Made by a program: the position numbers and the translations under genes
The notes under the pieces: model-generated
Database searches by the model: none
Seen by the model: the letters and a program-made list of their open reading frames with translations, nothing else
What the model was told of the DNA's origin: nothing
In this document: piece by piece, positions 1 through 5,976 of the stretch
How the letters are laid out: every line of letters begins with the position of its first letter
How positions within the stretch are numbered: position 1 is the stretch's first letter
DNA from: Rhodospirillaceae bacterium
GTDB taxonomy: Bacteria; Pseudomonadota; Alphaproteobacteria; UBA8366; GCA-2717185
Assembly (NCBI GenBank): GCA_028817685.1
Contig: JAPPPC010000437.1
Location: 1,632 to 7,607, forward strand
Direction: 5' to 3'
Length of the DNA stretch: 5,976 nucleotides

Positions 1-1262
1 CTGACGATGTCGTCTACAACGGCAAACGCTGGCTCGACCCAGCGACCGGGTCGTCCATGCTGGGCCTGCTGAATGGCATGGTCGATACGACGGACGGCAA
101 GGACAAGGACGGCAAGCCCATCAAAATTAAGAAGATGACACCGGGCGCGGTCGAAAAGCTTGATGCGCACACCGTCCGGTTTCATCTGAACGCACCCGAT
201 TTGGCGCTGCCGGAAAAGCTCTACCACTATCCGGCGATGATCGTGCACCGCAGTTTCGACGAAAAGGGCGGCAACCTGACCAAAGCGCCGGAGTTGGGGA
301 CCGGTCCCTATACGCTGGCGGAATACAAAGTCGGCGAAAAGGCGGTCCTGAAGCGGCGCAAGACGACGTATTGGGACGACGCGCCGCACCTTAGTGAAAT
401 CCATTACATCGACTTGGGCACGGAAGCGACAGCGGCCTTGGCGGCGCTCGCCTCCGGTCAGGTGGACGGGATCTACCAAATCAATCTGAATACGCTGGAG
501 GCGGCCCGGGCGATTCCGGGGGTCAAGATTTTGGAAGCCACCACGGCGCAGACCGGCGTCATTCGCATGCAGGTCGACGCGAAACCCTTCGACGATATCC
601 GCGTGCGAAAAGCGATCTTGCTCGCCTCCGACAATGTGCAGAATTTAAAGACCTCTCATCGCGGCCTTGGTTCGCCGGGCGAAAACCATCACGTGTGCGA
701 TTGCCAGCCGGACTATGCCGCTTTGCCGCCGGTGAAACGGGATGTGGCGGCGGCGAAAAAGCTGCTGGCGGAAGCAGGCCATGCGAAGGGGCTGTCGGTG
801 ACCTGCAATGTCGGCAATACACAGGGAACCTGGGAGCAGGATTCCGTTGTCGTGCTGAAACAGAACCTCGCCGACGCCGGCATTACCCTGAAAGTGAATG
901 TGATGCCTGCCGCCCAGTATTGGGAGGTCTGGGACAAGGCGCCGTTCAGCCTGACCTCCTGGGCGCACCGGCCGCTCGGAACGATGTCGCTGGGGCTCGC
1001 CTATCGCTCCGGTGTGCCGTGGAACGAGACCCATTACGCGAGCAAGGAATTCGACGCGTTGCTGGGTCAGGCGGAATCGACCATCGATATTGAGGCGCGC
1101 CGTAAGGTCATGGGCAAGGTCGAGAAACGCCTGCAGGACGACGCCATCATGGTGCAGCCCTTCTTCCGTTCGGTCATGACCGCCTGCAGCACGAAAGTGA
1201 AGGGGATCGAGATGCATCCCTCCAACTACCACAATTGGAACAAGGTCTGGATCGACGCCTGA
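1..1262 (+). CDS. ABC transporter family-5 substrate-binding protein, 5'-partial
   Basis: This is the periplasmic solute receptor of the importer encoded just downstream. The reading frame is open from the left edge (first whole codon at base 3, beginning DDVVYNGKRWLDPATGSS) to TGA at 1260-1262, giving 419 visible residues. Full members of this family are about 500-540 residues, so roughly 100, including the signal peptide, are missing. The ATG at 57 lies inside the conserved domain and is not the start. Family marks seen are the ADDVV-type block at the left edge, LGTGPYTL (294-317), a W-D-D-A-P block near 370-385, ALASGQVDGIY (near 445-475) and RVRKAILLASD (near 602-634). Four cysteines are visible (codons 696, 702, 804, 1185), which could form disulfides in the periplasm. 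The family carries peptides, opines, nickel, heme and other solutes. Family assignment is firm; the substrate is unknown. Confidence 0.94.
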   Translation, partial: DDVVYNGKRWLDPATGSSMLGLLNGMVDTTDGKDKDGKPIKIKKMTPGAVEKLDAHTVRFHLNAPDLALPEKLYHYPAMIVHRSFDEKGGNLTKAPELGTGPYTLAEYKVGEKAVLKRRKTTYWDDAPHLSEIHYIDLGTEATAALAALASGQVDGIYQINLNTLEAARAIPGVKILEATTAQTGVIRMQVDAKPFDDIRVRKAILLASDNVQNLKTSHRGLGSPGENHHVCDCQPDYAALPPVKRDVAAAKKLLAEAGHAKGLSVTCNVGNTQGTWEQDSVVVLKQNLADAGITLKVNVMPAAQYWEVWDKAPFSLTSWAHRPLGTMSLGLAYRSGVPWNETHYASKEFDALLGQAESTIDIEARRKVMGKVEKRLQDDAIMVQPFFRSVMTACSTKVKGIEMHPSNYHNWNKVWIDA

Positions 1263-1289
1263 CCGTGCACGCTTTGCCTGAGCGGTCGG
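1259..1289 (+). other. Possible hairpin over the binding-protein stop codon
   Basis: Bases 1259-1265 can pair with 1283-1289 (six Watson-Crick pairs and one G-U). A second small stem, GCA/TGC (1267-1269 with 1275-1277), is possible inside the loop. No T-run follows, so it does not look like an intrinsic terminator. In binding-protein operons, structure after the receptor gene often protects the upstream mRNA and raises receptor yield over permease. That role here is inference only. Confidence 0.3.
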
Positions 1290-1294
1290 CATTG

Positions 1295-1307
1295 GCGCGC
1301 GTCGCGC
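1295..1307 (+). other. Short GC-only hairpin before the first permease gene
   Basis: GCGCG at 1295-1299 can pair with CGCGC at 1303-1307 around a three-base loop. It ends 13 bases before the ATG at 1321 and lies just upstream of the weak purine stretch GCGGACAGG, so it could limit ribosome access. In GC-rich DNA a five-pair stem of this kind can easily occur by chance. Confidence 0.22.
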
Positions 1308-1320
1308 GGACAGGCGTTCA

Positions 1321-2253
1321 ATGGTGAGTTTCATCGCCAAACGGGTTGCGCTCATGGCGATGACCATGGTGGCGGTGTCGATCCTGCTGTTTCTGCTGCT
1401 CGAAATTTCGCCGGGCAATGTCGCCACCAAAGTATTGGGGCCGTTTGCGACCGCGGAGCAGAAGAACCTCTGGCTGGAAAAGCACGGCTATTTCGAGCCC
1501 GTTTGGGTCCGTTACCTCGATTGGGCGGGAAACTTCCTGACCGGAGATTTCGGTGAGTCACACCGTTTCAAGGTGCCGGTTGCGGACGTTTTATGGCCTC
1601 GGCTGTGGAACACGGCGATCCTCGGTTTCTGGACCTTCGCCTTCCTGATACCGGTGTCGCTGATCCTGGGGGTCTTGGCGGGAATGCGCGAGGGCTCGAA
1701 GCTCGACCGTACCATCTCGGTGACCAGTGTGCTGACCACGTCGGTGCCGGAATTCGCCAGCGCGGTTTTTCTGTCGGCGATCTTCGTGTTCGGGCTGGGT
1801 TGGCTGCCGGGAACCTCCGGCATGATCAACGGGTTCGACCTGAAACAGCTGGTGCTGCCGGTTCTGGTGCTGTTCCTTTACGATTTCGGGTATGTGGCGC
1901 GGATGACGCGAGCCTCCATGGCGGAGGTCATGACGACGCCCTATATCCGCACCGCGATCCTCAAGGGGCTGCCGTACCGCCAGGTGATCCTCAAGCACGC
2001 GCTGCGCAACGCGCTGATTGCGCCCTTCACGGTGATCATGCTGCAGCTCAACTGGCTGCTGTCGGGCGTTATCGTCGTCGAATTCTTCTTTGCCTATAAG
2101 GGGTTCGGCGCGCTGTTGCTGGAGGCGTCCCTCAACCAGGACATCTTTGTCATCGAGGCCTGCGCGATGGTCGCCGTTTTCGTCGCCGTCGCGACGCAGA
2201 CGATCGCCGATATCGGCTACACCTATCTCAATCCGCGGATCCGCTTCTCATGA
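1321..2253 (+). CDS. ABC transporter inner-membrane permease, DppB/OppB type
   Basis: A 310-residue inner-membrane subunit forming one half of the importer pore. The length fits DppB/OppB proteins (about 305-340). I infer six membrane segments, near residues 8-28, 97-121, 143-161, 177-195, 235-256 and 277-297, with the long first periplasmic loop typical of the B-type subunit. The cytoplasmic EAA loop, which docks onto the ATPase, is clear at about 201-231: PYIRTAILKGLPYRQVILKH, followed by ALRNALIAP. The family's TGDFGES block after the first loop is at 74-80. ATG at 1321 is the only good start, because this frame has a TGA at 1279-1281 and no start codon between. Its ribosome site is weak (GGACAGG, 1308-1314). 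It follows the binding-protein gene by 58 bases and its stop lies 7 bases before the next permease. Confidence 0.96.
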   Translation: MVSFIAKRVALMAMTMVAVSILLFLLLEISPGNVATKVLGPFATAEQKNLWLEKHGYFEPVWVRYLDWAGNFLTGDFGESHRFKVPVADVLWPRLWNTAILGFWTFAFLIPVSLILGVLAGMREGSKLDRTISVTSVLTTSVPEFASAVFLSAIFVFGLGWLPGTSGMINGFDLKQLVLPVLVLFLYDFGYVARMTRASMAEVMTTPYIRTAILKGLPYRQVILKHALRNALIAPFTVIMLQLNWLLSGVIVVEFFFAYKGFGALLLEASLNQDIFVIEACAMVAVFVAVATQTIADIGYTYLNPRIRFS

Positions 2254-2257
2254 GAAG
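2252..2257 (+). promoter_or_regulatory. Probable ribosome site for the second permease
   Basis: GAGAAG overlaps the TGA stop of the first permease (2251-2253) and lies only 3 bases before ATG 2261. It is a weak match with short spacing. A ribosome finishing the upstream gene would stop right on it, so coupled re-initiation is likely. Confidence 0.45.
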
Positions 2258-2260
2258 TCG

Positions 2261-3127
2261 ATGACTGAAATCGCCGGCAACGCCGCCGCGTCCTGGCGGA
2301 CGATCGCGATCCTGCGGGAAAGCTGGATTGGCATGATCGGCGCCGGGCTGATCTTGTTCTGGGTGCTGGTCGCGCTGTTTGCACCGTTGCTGGCCCCGCA
2401 CGATCCGCTGGCAATTTTGCAGCCCTTCGCGAAACCGGGAACGGTTCATGCCGGGACGGGAACGACCCTGTGGCTCGGGACCGACAATCTCGGCCGGGAT
2501 ATCCTGTCGCGCATCATCTGGGGCTCGCGGACGGTGCTGATCTATGCGCCGCTCGCGACAATCTGCGCCTATGCCGTCGGGATCCTCATGGGCCTTGCAG
2601 CCGGATATAACCGCGGGTGGTGGGACATGGTACTGAGCCGGGTCGGCGACGTGATCCTGTCTTTCCCGGTCCTGGTGCTCTACATCATCGTCATCGCCAC
2701 TTTCGGCGCCTCGGGCATCAACATCGTCATCGCGATCACCTTCGCGAGCGCGCCGGGCATCATGCGGATCGTCCGGGGACTGACCCTCGATCTGCGCAAC
2801 AGGGACTATGTCGCCGCGGCGCAGACACGTGGCGAAGCATCCCTTTTCATCATGCTGGTGGAAATCTTGCCGAACGCGCGCGGCCCGCTGATCGTCGATG
2901 CCTGCGTTCGGCTGGGCTACGTCATCATCACCATTGGCGTGCTCGGATTTCTCGGACTCGGTCTGCCGCCGCCCGACCCGGATTGGGGCGGCATGGTCAA
3001 TGAAGGCCGCAGCATGGCGATGATCTTTCCGCATATGACGATCTTCCCCTGCGTGGCGATCTCCTCGCTCGTGCTTGGCTTCAACCTGCTGGCCGACGGG
3101 CTGCGCGAAATCTCGCTGAGGGATTGA
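2261..3127 (+). CDS. ABC transporter inner-membrane permease, DppC/OppC type
   Basis: A 288-residue inner-membrane subunit that pairs with the preceding permease to form the pore. The length fits DppC/OppC (about 280-305). Its N-terminal segment (about 11-45) matches the OppC_N pattern: a short cytoplasmic lead, one membrane helix (about 23-43), then the APLLAPHDP turn. Next come the hallmark LGTDNLGRDILSRIIWGSR block (72-90), helices near 95-115, 133-150 and 154-168, and an EAA loop (about 180-212: RDYVAAAQTRGEASLFIMLV, then EILPNARGPLIV). The C-type signature LGLPPPDPDWGGMV is at 233-246, with a last helix near 260-280. The frame is open further upstream into the first permease, but homology begins only after ATG 2261 and no nearby upstream start exists. 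The TGA at 3125-3127 lies 2 bases before the ATPase start. Confidence 0.96.
   Translation: MTEIAGNAAASWRTIAILRESWIGMIGAGLILFWVLVALFAPLLAPHDPLAILQPFAKPGTVHAGTGTTLWLGTDNLGRDILSRIIWGSRTVLIYAPLATICAYAVGILMGLAAGYNRGWWDMVLSRVGDVILSFPVLVLYIIVIATFGASGINIVIAITFASAPGIMRIVRGLTLDLRNRDYVAAAQTRGEASLFIMLVEILPNARGPLIVDACVRLGYVIITIGVLGFLGLGLPPPDPDWGGMVNEGRSMAMIFPHMTIFPCVAISSLVLGFNLLADGLREISLRD
3118..3123 (+). promoter_or_regulatory. Ribosome site that decides the ATPase start
   Basis: GAGGGA sits at the very end of the second permease gene. It is 6 bases from GTG 3130, a normal distance, but directly abuts TTG 3124, which leaves no room for initiation there. This favours the GTG start. Confidence 0.65.
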
Positions 3128-3129
3128 AC

Positions 3130-5193
3130 GTGGACGGGCCGGACATCACTCCCATTCTCGAGATCGAAGATCTCTGCGTTTCCTATTTCAGCCGAGCCGG
3201 CGAGATTCCGGCCATCGTCGATTTTTCGCTGCAGCTGGCACCGGGTGAGAGTGTTGGATTGGTGGGCGAGTCGGGATGCGGCAAATCGACGGTCGCGATG
3301 GCGATCATGCGTTACTTGGGGACGAACGGGGATATCACCGGGGGACGGGTTCGCTTCCGGGGCCGCGACATGGCAGTGCTCAACGATAGCGAGCTGCGTG
3401 CCATTCGCGGCGGGCAGATCGCGATGGTCTACCAGGAGCCCATGTCGGCTCTGAACCCGTCACTCACCATTGGCGACCAGCTCTGCGAAGTGCCCCTGAC
3501 CCATTGCGGTGTTACAGCGGCGGAAGCCCGTGCACGGGCGGTGCAGATGCTGCGCGATGTCCATCTACCGGACCCGGAGCGGGTGATGGGCGCCTATCCG
3601 CATCAGATCTCCGGCGGCCAGCAGCAGCGTGTCGTGATCGCCATGGCGCTGCTTGGGGAACCGGCCTTGTTGCTGCTTGACGAGCCGACGACCGCTCTGG
3701 ACGTGACGGTCGAGGCGGGAATTGTCGAGTTGATCGCCGAGCTGAGCCGCAAGTTCGGGACGGCCTTGTTGTACATCTCGCACAATCTCGGCCTGATGCT
3801 CGAGGTTTGCGACCGGATCGGCGTGATGTATTCCGGCGAAATCGTCGAGGAGCGTGAGACCGGCGCGCTTTTCGTCAACCCGCGCCATCCTTATACGCAG
3901 GGGCTGCTCGGCTGCATCCCGCTGCCGCACGCGGACAAGCATGCGCGGCCGCTCCGCGCGATCCCAGGCCAGCTTCCGTTGCCGCAAGACCGCCCCGAAG
4001 GCTGCAATTTCGGGCCGCGTTGTGCGTCATTTCGCCAGGAGATATGCGGCGTACGCAGCATCGACATGGCGGAGGGGGTGCGTTGTGCCCGCTGGCGCGA
4101 TGCCGTGCCGCCAATCGCCATGCCGCAAAGCGCCTATCATCTGCCGGACACACCCGGCGAAACCGTCCTCGAAGTCGACCAACTGCGGAAGTACTACGCT
4201 GTCCGCGACACTTCCCTGCGGGCTTTGGTCAGCGGCCAGACGGTCCGTTACGTGAAGGCCAATGAGGCGCTGAGTTTCGATGCCAGGGTAGGGGAAACGG
4301 TGGCGATCGTCGGAGAGTCGGGCTGTGGCAAATCGACCCTTGCCCGGGTCCTCGTGGGATTGGAGACCGCATCCGGTGGGACGGTGCGCTTTCAGGACAG
4401 CGAGATCGGTGGCGTGACCGCGCGCGATCGGACGCCGGCGCAGCGGGGCGCCCTGCAGATGGTCTTCCAGAACCCGAACGATACGCTGAACCCTTCGCTC
4501 AGCATTGGGGCGCAGATCGGACGGGTGATCCGCAAGTTCGGGATCGAGAGGGAGCCCGCCAAGGTGCGCGCCCGCGTGCAGCAACTCCTCGAAATGGTGA
4601 AACTGCCCGCAGCCTTTGCCAGCCGGCGGCCACGGCAATTGTCAGGCGGGCAAAAGCAGCGCGTCGCCATCGCCCGCGCCTTCGCCGGAAATCCCGCTGC
4701 CGTCATCGCGGACGAACCGATCTCGGCACTCGACGTCTCGGTTGCCGCGGCGATCACAGAGTTGGTCATGGATATTCAGCGCGAGCAGAAGACCTCGCTG
4801 GTGTTCATCAGCCACGATTTGAGCGCCGTTCGCTACCTCGCGGACCGGGTCGTTGTCATGTATTTGGGACGTGTGATGGAGCAGGGACCGACTGAAGCGG
4901 TGTTCGGCCCGCCCTATCATCCCTATACGGAAGCGTTGCTGTCGGCGGTGCCGGTCGCCGATCCCACCGTGCAGAAGCGGCGGATCGTGCTGGAAGGGGC
5001 GCCGCCGACTCCGCTCGAACCGCCGGCCGGCTGTCCGTTTGCGAGCCGCTGCCCCAGGCGCATCGGCGCGGTCTGCGACGAAGCGGTGCCGGATATGCAA
5101 ACGCTTGCAAGCGGCCATCGGATCGCCTGTCATCTGCCGCGGGAAGAACTCGAAGCGGTCGAACCCGTTATCGCGACCAAGGCGGCGTCATGA
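3130..5193 (+). CDS. Fused double ATPase of the ABC importer (DppD-DppF type)
   Basis: A 687-residue cytoplasmic protein holding both ATPases of the importer in one chain, about the sum of separate DppD and DppF. Half 1: Walker A GESGCGKST 46-54, Q-loop Q102, signature SGGQQQR 161-167, Walker B LLLLDEP 180-186, D-loop ALD 189-191, switch His218. Half 2: Walker A GESGCGKST 395-403, Q447, signature LSGGQKQR 504-511, Walker B with D528-E529, ALD 533-535, His562. Both catalytic glutamates (E185, E529) are present, so both sites look competent. Each half ends in an oligopeptide-transporter C-terminal region (HPYT at 253 and 597) with four cysteines. His218 is followed by Asn (SHN), where half 2 has the commoner SHD. 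TTG 3124, overlapping the permease stop as TTGA, is the alternative start and would add two residues. GTG 3130 is chosen because of GAGGGA at 3118-3123. Confidence 0.96.
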   Translation: MDGPDITPILEIEDLCVSYFSRAGEIPAIVDFSLQLAPGESVGLVGESGCGKSTVAMAIMRYLGTNGDITGGRVRFRGRDMAVLNDSELRAIRGGQIAMVYQEPMSALNPSLTIGDQLCEVPLTHCGVTAAEARARAVQMLRDVHLPDPERVMGAYPHQISGGQQQRVVIAMALLGEPALLLLDEPTTALDVTVEAGIVELIAELSRKFGTALLYISHNLGLMLEVCDRIGVMYSGEIVEERETGALFVNPRHPYTQGLLGCIPLPHADKHARPLRAIPGQLPLPQDRPEGCNFGPRCASFRQEICGVRSIDMAEGVRCARWRDAVPPIAMPQSAYHLPDTPGETVLEVDQLRKYYAVRDTSLRALVSGQTVRYVKANEALSFDARVGETVAIVGESGCGKSTLARVLVGLETASGGTVRFQDSEIGGVTARDRTPAQRGALQMVFQNPNDTLNPSLSIGAQIGRVIRKFGIEREPAKVRARVQQLLEMVKLPAAFASRRPRQLSGGQKQRVAIARAFAGNPAAVIADEPISALDVSVAAAITELVMDIQREQKTSLVFISHDLSAVRYLADRVVVMYLGRVMEQGPTEAVFGPPYHPYTEALLSAVPVADPTVQKRRIVLEGAPPTPLEPPAGCPFASRCPRRIGAVCDEAVPDMQTLASGHRIACHLPREELEAVEPVIATKAAS
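4003..4086 (+). other. Four-cysteine motif of ATPase half 1, possible iron-sulfur site
   Basis: Cys292, Cys298, Cys306 and Cys319 are spaced C-x5-C-x7-C-x12-C directly after the first nucleotide-binding domain. Structures of DppD/OppD-type ATPases show a [4Fe-4S] cluster held by four cysteines in this C-terminal region. Cluster binding here is inferred from the pattern. Confidence 0.7.
5032..5130 (+). other. Four-cysteine motif of ATPase half 2, possible iron-sulfur site
   Basis: Cys635, Cys641, Cys649 and Cys667 are spaced C-x5-C-x7-C-x17-C near the protein's end. The first two intervals match half 1 exactly; only the last is longer. This suggests the fusion could carry two clusters, one per half. 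The pattern is seen; the cofactor is inferred. Confidence 0.65.
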
Positions 5194-5201
5194 TGATCAC
5201 G

Positions 5202-5207
5202 AGAGGA
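5202..5207 (+). promoter_or_regulatory. Ribosome site of the DMT transporter gene
   Basis: AGAGGA lies 5 bases before ATG 5213, inside the 19-base gap after the ATPase stop. It is the best-formed ribosome site in the window along with GAGGGA at 3118. It supports ATG 5213 and efficient translation from the shared transcript. Confidence 0.7.
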
Positions 5208-5212
5208 ACCGC

Positions 5213-5976
5213 ATGTCCGACAGTCTGAAGGGGATCCTTTGCCTGATCACGGCGGGCGCGATCCTCGCCTTCACGGACGGGCTGTCGAAGTTTTTGACGG
5301 GCGGCTACCCACCCGGCCAGATTCTGTTCTTCCGATCGATATTCGTCTTCATCCCGATCGCCATCATGGTCTGGCGCAAGGGCGGGTTCCGGACGGTGCG
5401 CATCGTCGACCGGCGCGGGCAGTTGCTGCGGGGCCTGTTCGCGGTGATCACCTCCTTCCTGTTCATGATCGCCATCAAGCACATGCCGCTGGCCGACATC
5501 ACGGCCATCATGTTCGCGACGCCGATCATCATGACCGCGTTGGCGCCCTATTTCCTGGGTGAGCAGGTGGGCTGGCGGCGCTGGACGGCGGTTATCATCG
5601 GGTTCAGCGGTATCCTGTTGATGATCCGACCGAGCGGCGACGCCCTGGTCTGGCCGGCCTTGCTCGCCCTGATCGCGACCTTTTTCAATAGTTTCCGTGA
5701 CATCTCGACCCGCCACCTTTCCCGGACCGAGGACGCCAACGGCATCATGATCTGTACCACCGCCTGCGTGATGCTGGGCGGGTTCTGCAGCCTGTTCTTC
5801 GGTTGGCGGACACCGGATTTGCAAGGGCTCGCCTTGTTCGCTCTGACGGGCGCGTTGCAAGGAACCGGCCAGTATTTTCTCGTCGCCGCTTTCCTGTTTG
5901 GCGAGGCGGTCGTCGTCGCACCATTCCGCTACTTCGCGCTGATCTGGGCGAGGATTTACGGGTACCTGATGTTCGG
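5213..5976 (+). CDS. DMT-superfamily (EamA domain) transporter, 3'-partial
   Basis: An inner-membrane transporter of the drug/metabolite superfamily (EamA, COG0697 type). It opens MSDSLKGILCLITAGAILAF and runs without a stop to the right edge: 254 codons plus two bases (gg) of the next. Members are usually 280-310 residues, so about one helix and a cytoplasmic tail are missing. The first EamA repeat spans about 7-138, with the Q-hxx-h-R pattern (Gln36, Arg41) and a classic end of repeat at 92-139 (PLADITAIMFATP, FLGEQVGWRRW, GILLMIRP). The second starts near 147 and reaches the APFRYFALIWARIYGYLMF block (236-254). About nine helices are visible. The family includes amino-acid, nucleoside and other metabolite exporters and some importers, so the substrate cannot be assigned. 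The short gap after the ATPase gene suggests the same operon. ATG 5213 is chosen for its ribosome site AGAGGA. Confidence 0.93.
   Translation, partial: MSDSLKGILCLITAGAILAFTDGLSKFLTGGYPPGQILFFRSIFVFIPIAIMVWRKGGFRTVRIVDRRGQLLRGLFAVITSFLFMIAIKHMPLADITAIMFATPIIMTALAPYFLGEQVGWRRWTAVIIGFSGILLMIRPSGDALVWPALLALIATFFNSFRDISTRHLSRTEDANGIMICTTACVMLGGFCSLFFGWRTPDLQGLALFALTGALQGTGQYFLVAAFLFGEAVVVAPFRYFALIWARIYGYLMF

Noticed and set aside
57..59. ATG at 57 as the start of the binding protein
   Set aside because: The same frame is open to the left edge and the upstream codons encode conserved family sequence (DDVVYNGKRWLDP), so the gene is truncated by the window.
1263..1320. Rho-independent terminator or promoter between receptor and permease
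   Set aside because: Neither stem is followed by a T-run, and no convincing -35/-10 pair is visible in 58 GC-rich bases.
645..1430. Antisense open frame of 261 codons across the end of the binding-protein gene and the start of the first permease
   Set aside because: It lies opposite two well-recognised genes, crosses their gap, is rich in Arg/His/Pro/Gln as GC-rich shadow frames are, and shows no known domain.
2090..2260. Longer N-terminus for the second permease, starting inside the first permease gene
   Set aside because: The extra 57 residues are Arg/Ser-rich shadow sequence of the first permease. Family similarity begins after ATG 2261.
2228..3034. Antisense open frame of 268 codons opposite the DppC-type permease
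   Set aside because: Same Asp/Arg/Gln-rich shadow composition, with no start context and fully covered by a recognised permease.
5190..5228. A 12-codon mini-frame (ATG ATG ATC...) overlapping the ATPase stop as ATGA and the DMT start
   Set aside because: It is very short, has only a weak AAGG upstream and is out of frame with both neighbours. It could act as a coupling leader, but nothing beyond chance supports that.
5168..5860. Antisense open frame of 230 codons opposite the DMT gene
   Set aside because: The protein is a low-complexity mix of Arg, Asp, Gln, Glu and His, the mirror of membrane-helix codons on the other strand. The + strand frame is a clear EamA transporter.

Overview
The window reads as a piece of one polycistronic operon, all on the + strand, from a GC-rich bacterium (roughly 60% G+C by eye, with strong G/C preference at third codon positions). 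The protein sequences look alphaproteobacterial, most like Rhodospirillales/Rhizobiales-type opp/dpp systems. That taxonomic call comes from recalled family resemblance, not from a search.

Layout: (1) bases 1-1262 hold the 3' part of a family-5 solute-binding protein (SBP_bac_5), whose signal peptide and N-terminus lie left of the window. (2) A 58-base gap contains two possible small hairpins. (3) 1321-2253 is a DppB-type permease. (4) 2261-3127 is a DppC-type permease. (5) 3130-5193 is a fused double ATPase equivalent to DppD plus DppF in one chain; each half has a complete set of ATPase motifs and a four-cysteine C-terminal region. (6) From 5213 to the right edge runs the first 254 codons of a DMT/EamA-family membrane transporter, whose last helix lies outside the window.

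The first four genes make a complete ABC importer: the periplasmic binding protein delivers a small solute to the DppB/DppC pore, and the fused ATPase drives uptake. Gene spacing is tight (7 bases between the permeases, a permease stop 2 bases before the ATPase start, 19 bases before the DMT gene), so the genes are probably co-transcribed and partly translationally coupled. The DMT gene may move the same compound, a product of it or something unrelated; the sequence does not decide this. The substrate is not identifiable. The binding protein has W-A-H-R-P-L-G-T where classical dipeptide-binding proteins carry an acidic stretch, so annotating it as a dipeptide transporter would be risky.

I see no mobile element, CRISPR array, RNA gene or clearly novel system. 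No gene-free stretch exceeds 58 bases. The promoter and any regulator of the operon must lie outside the window.
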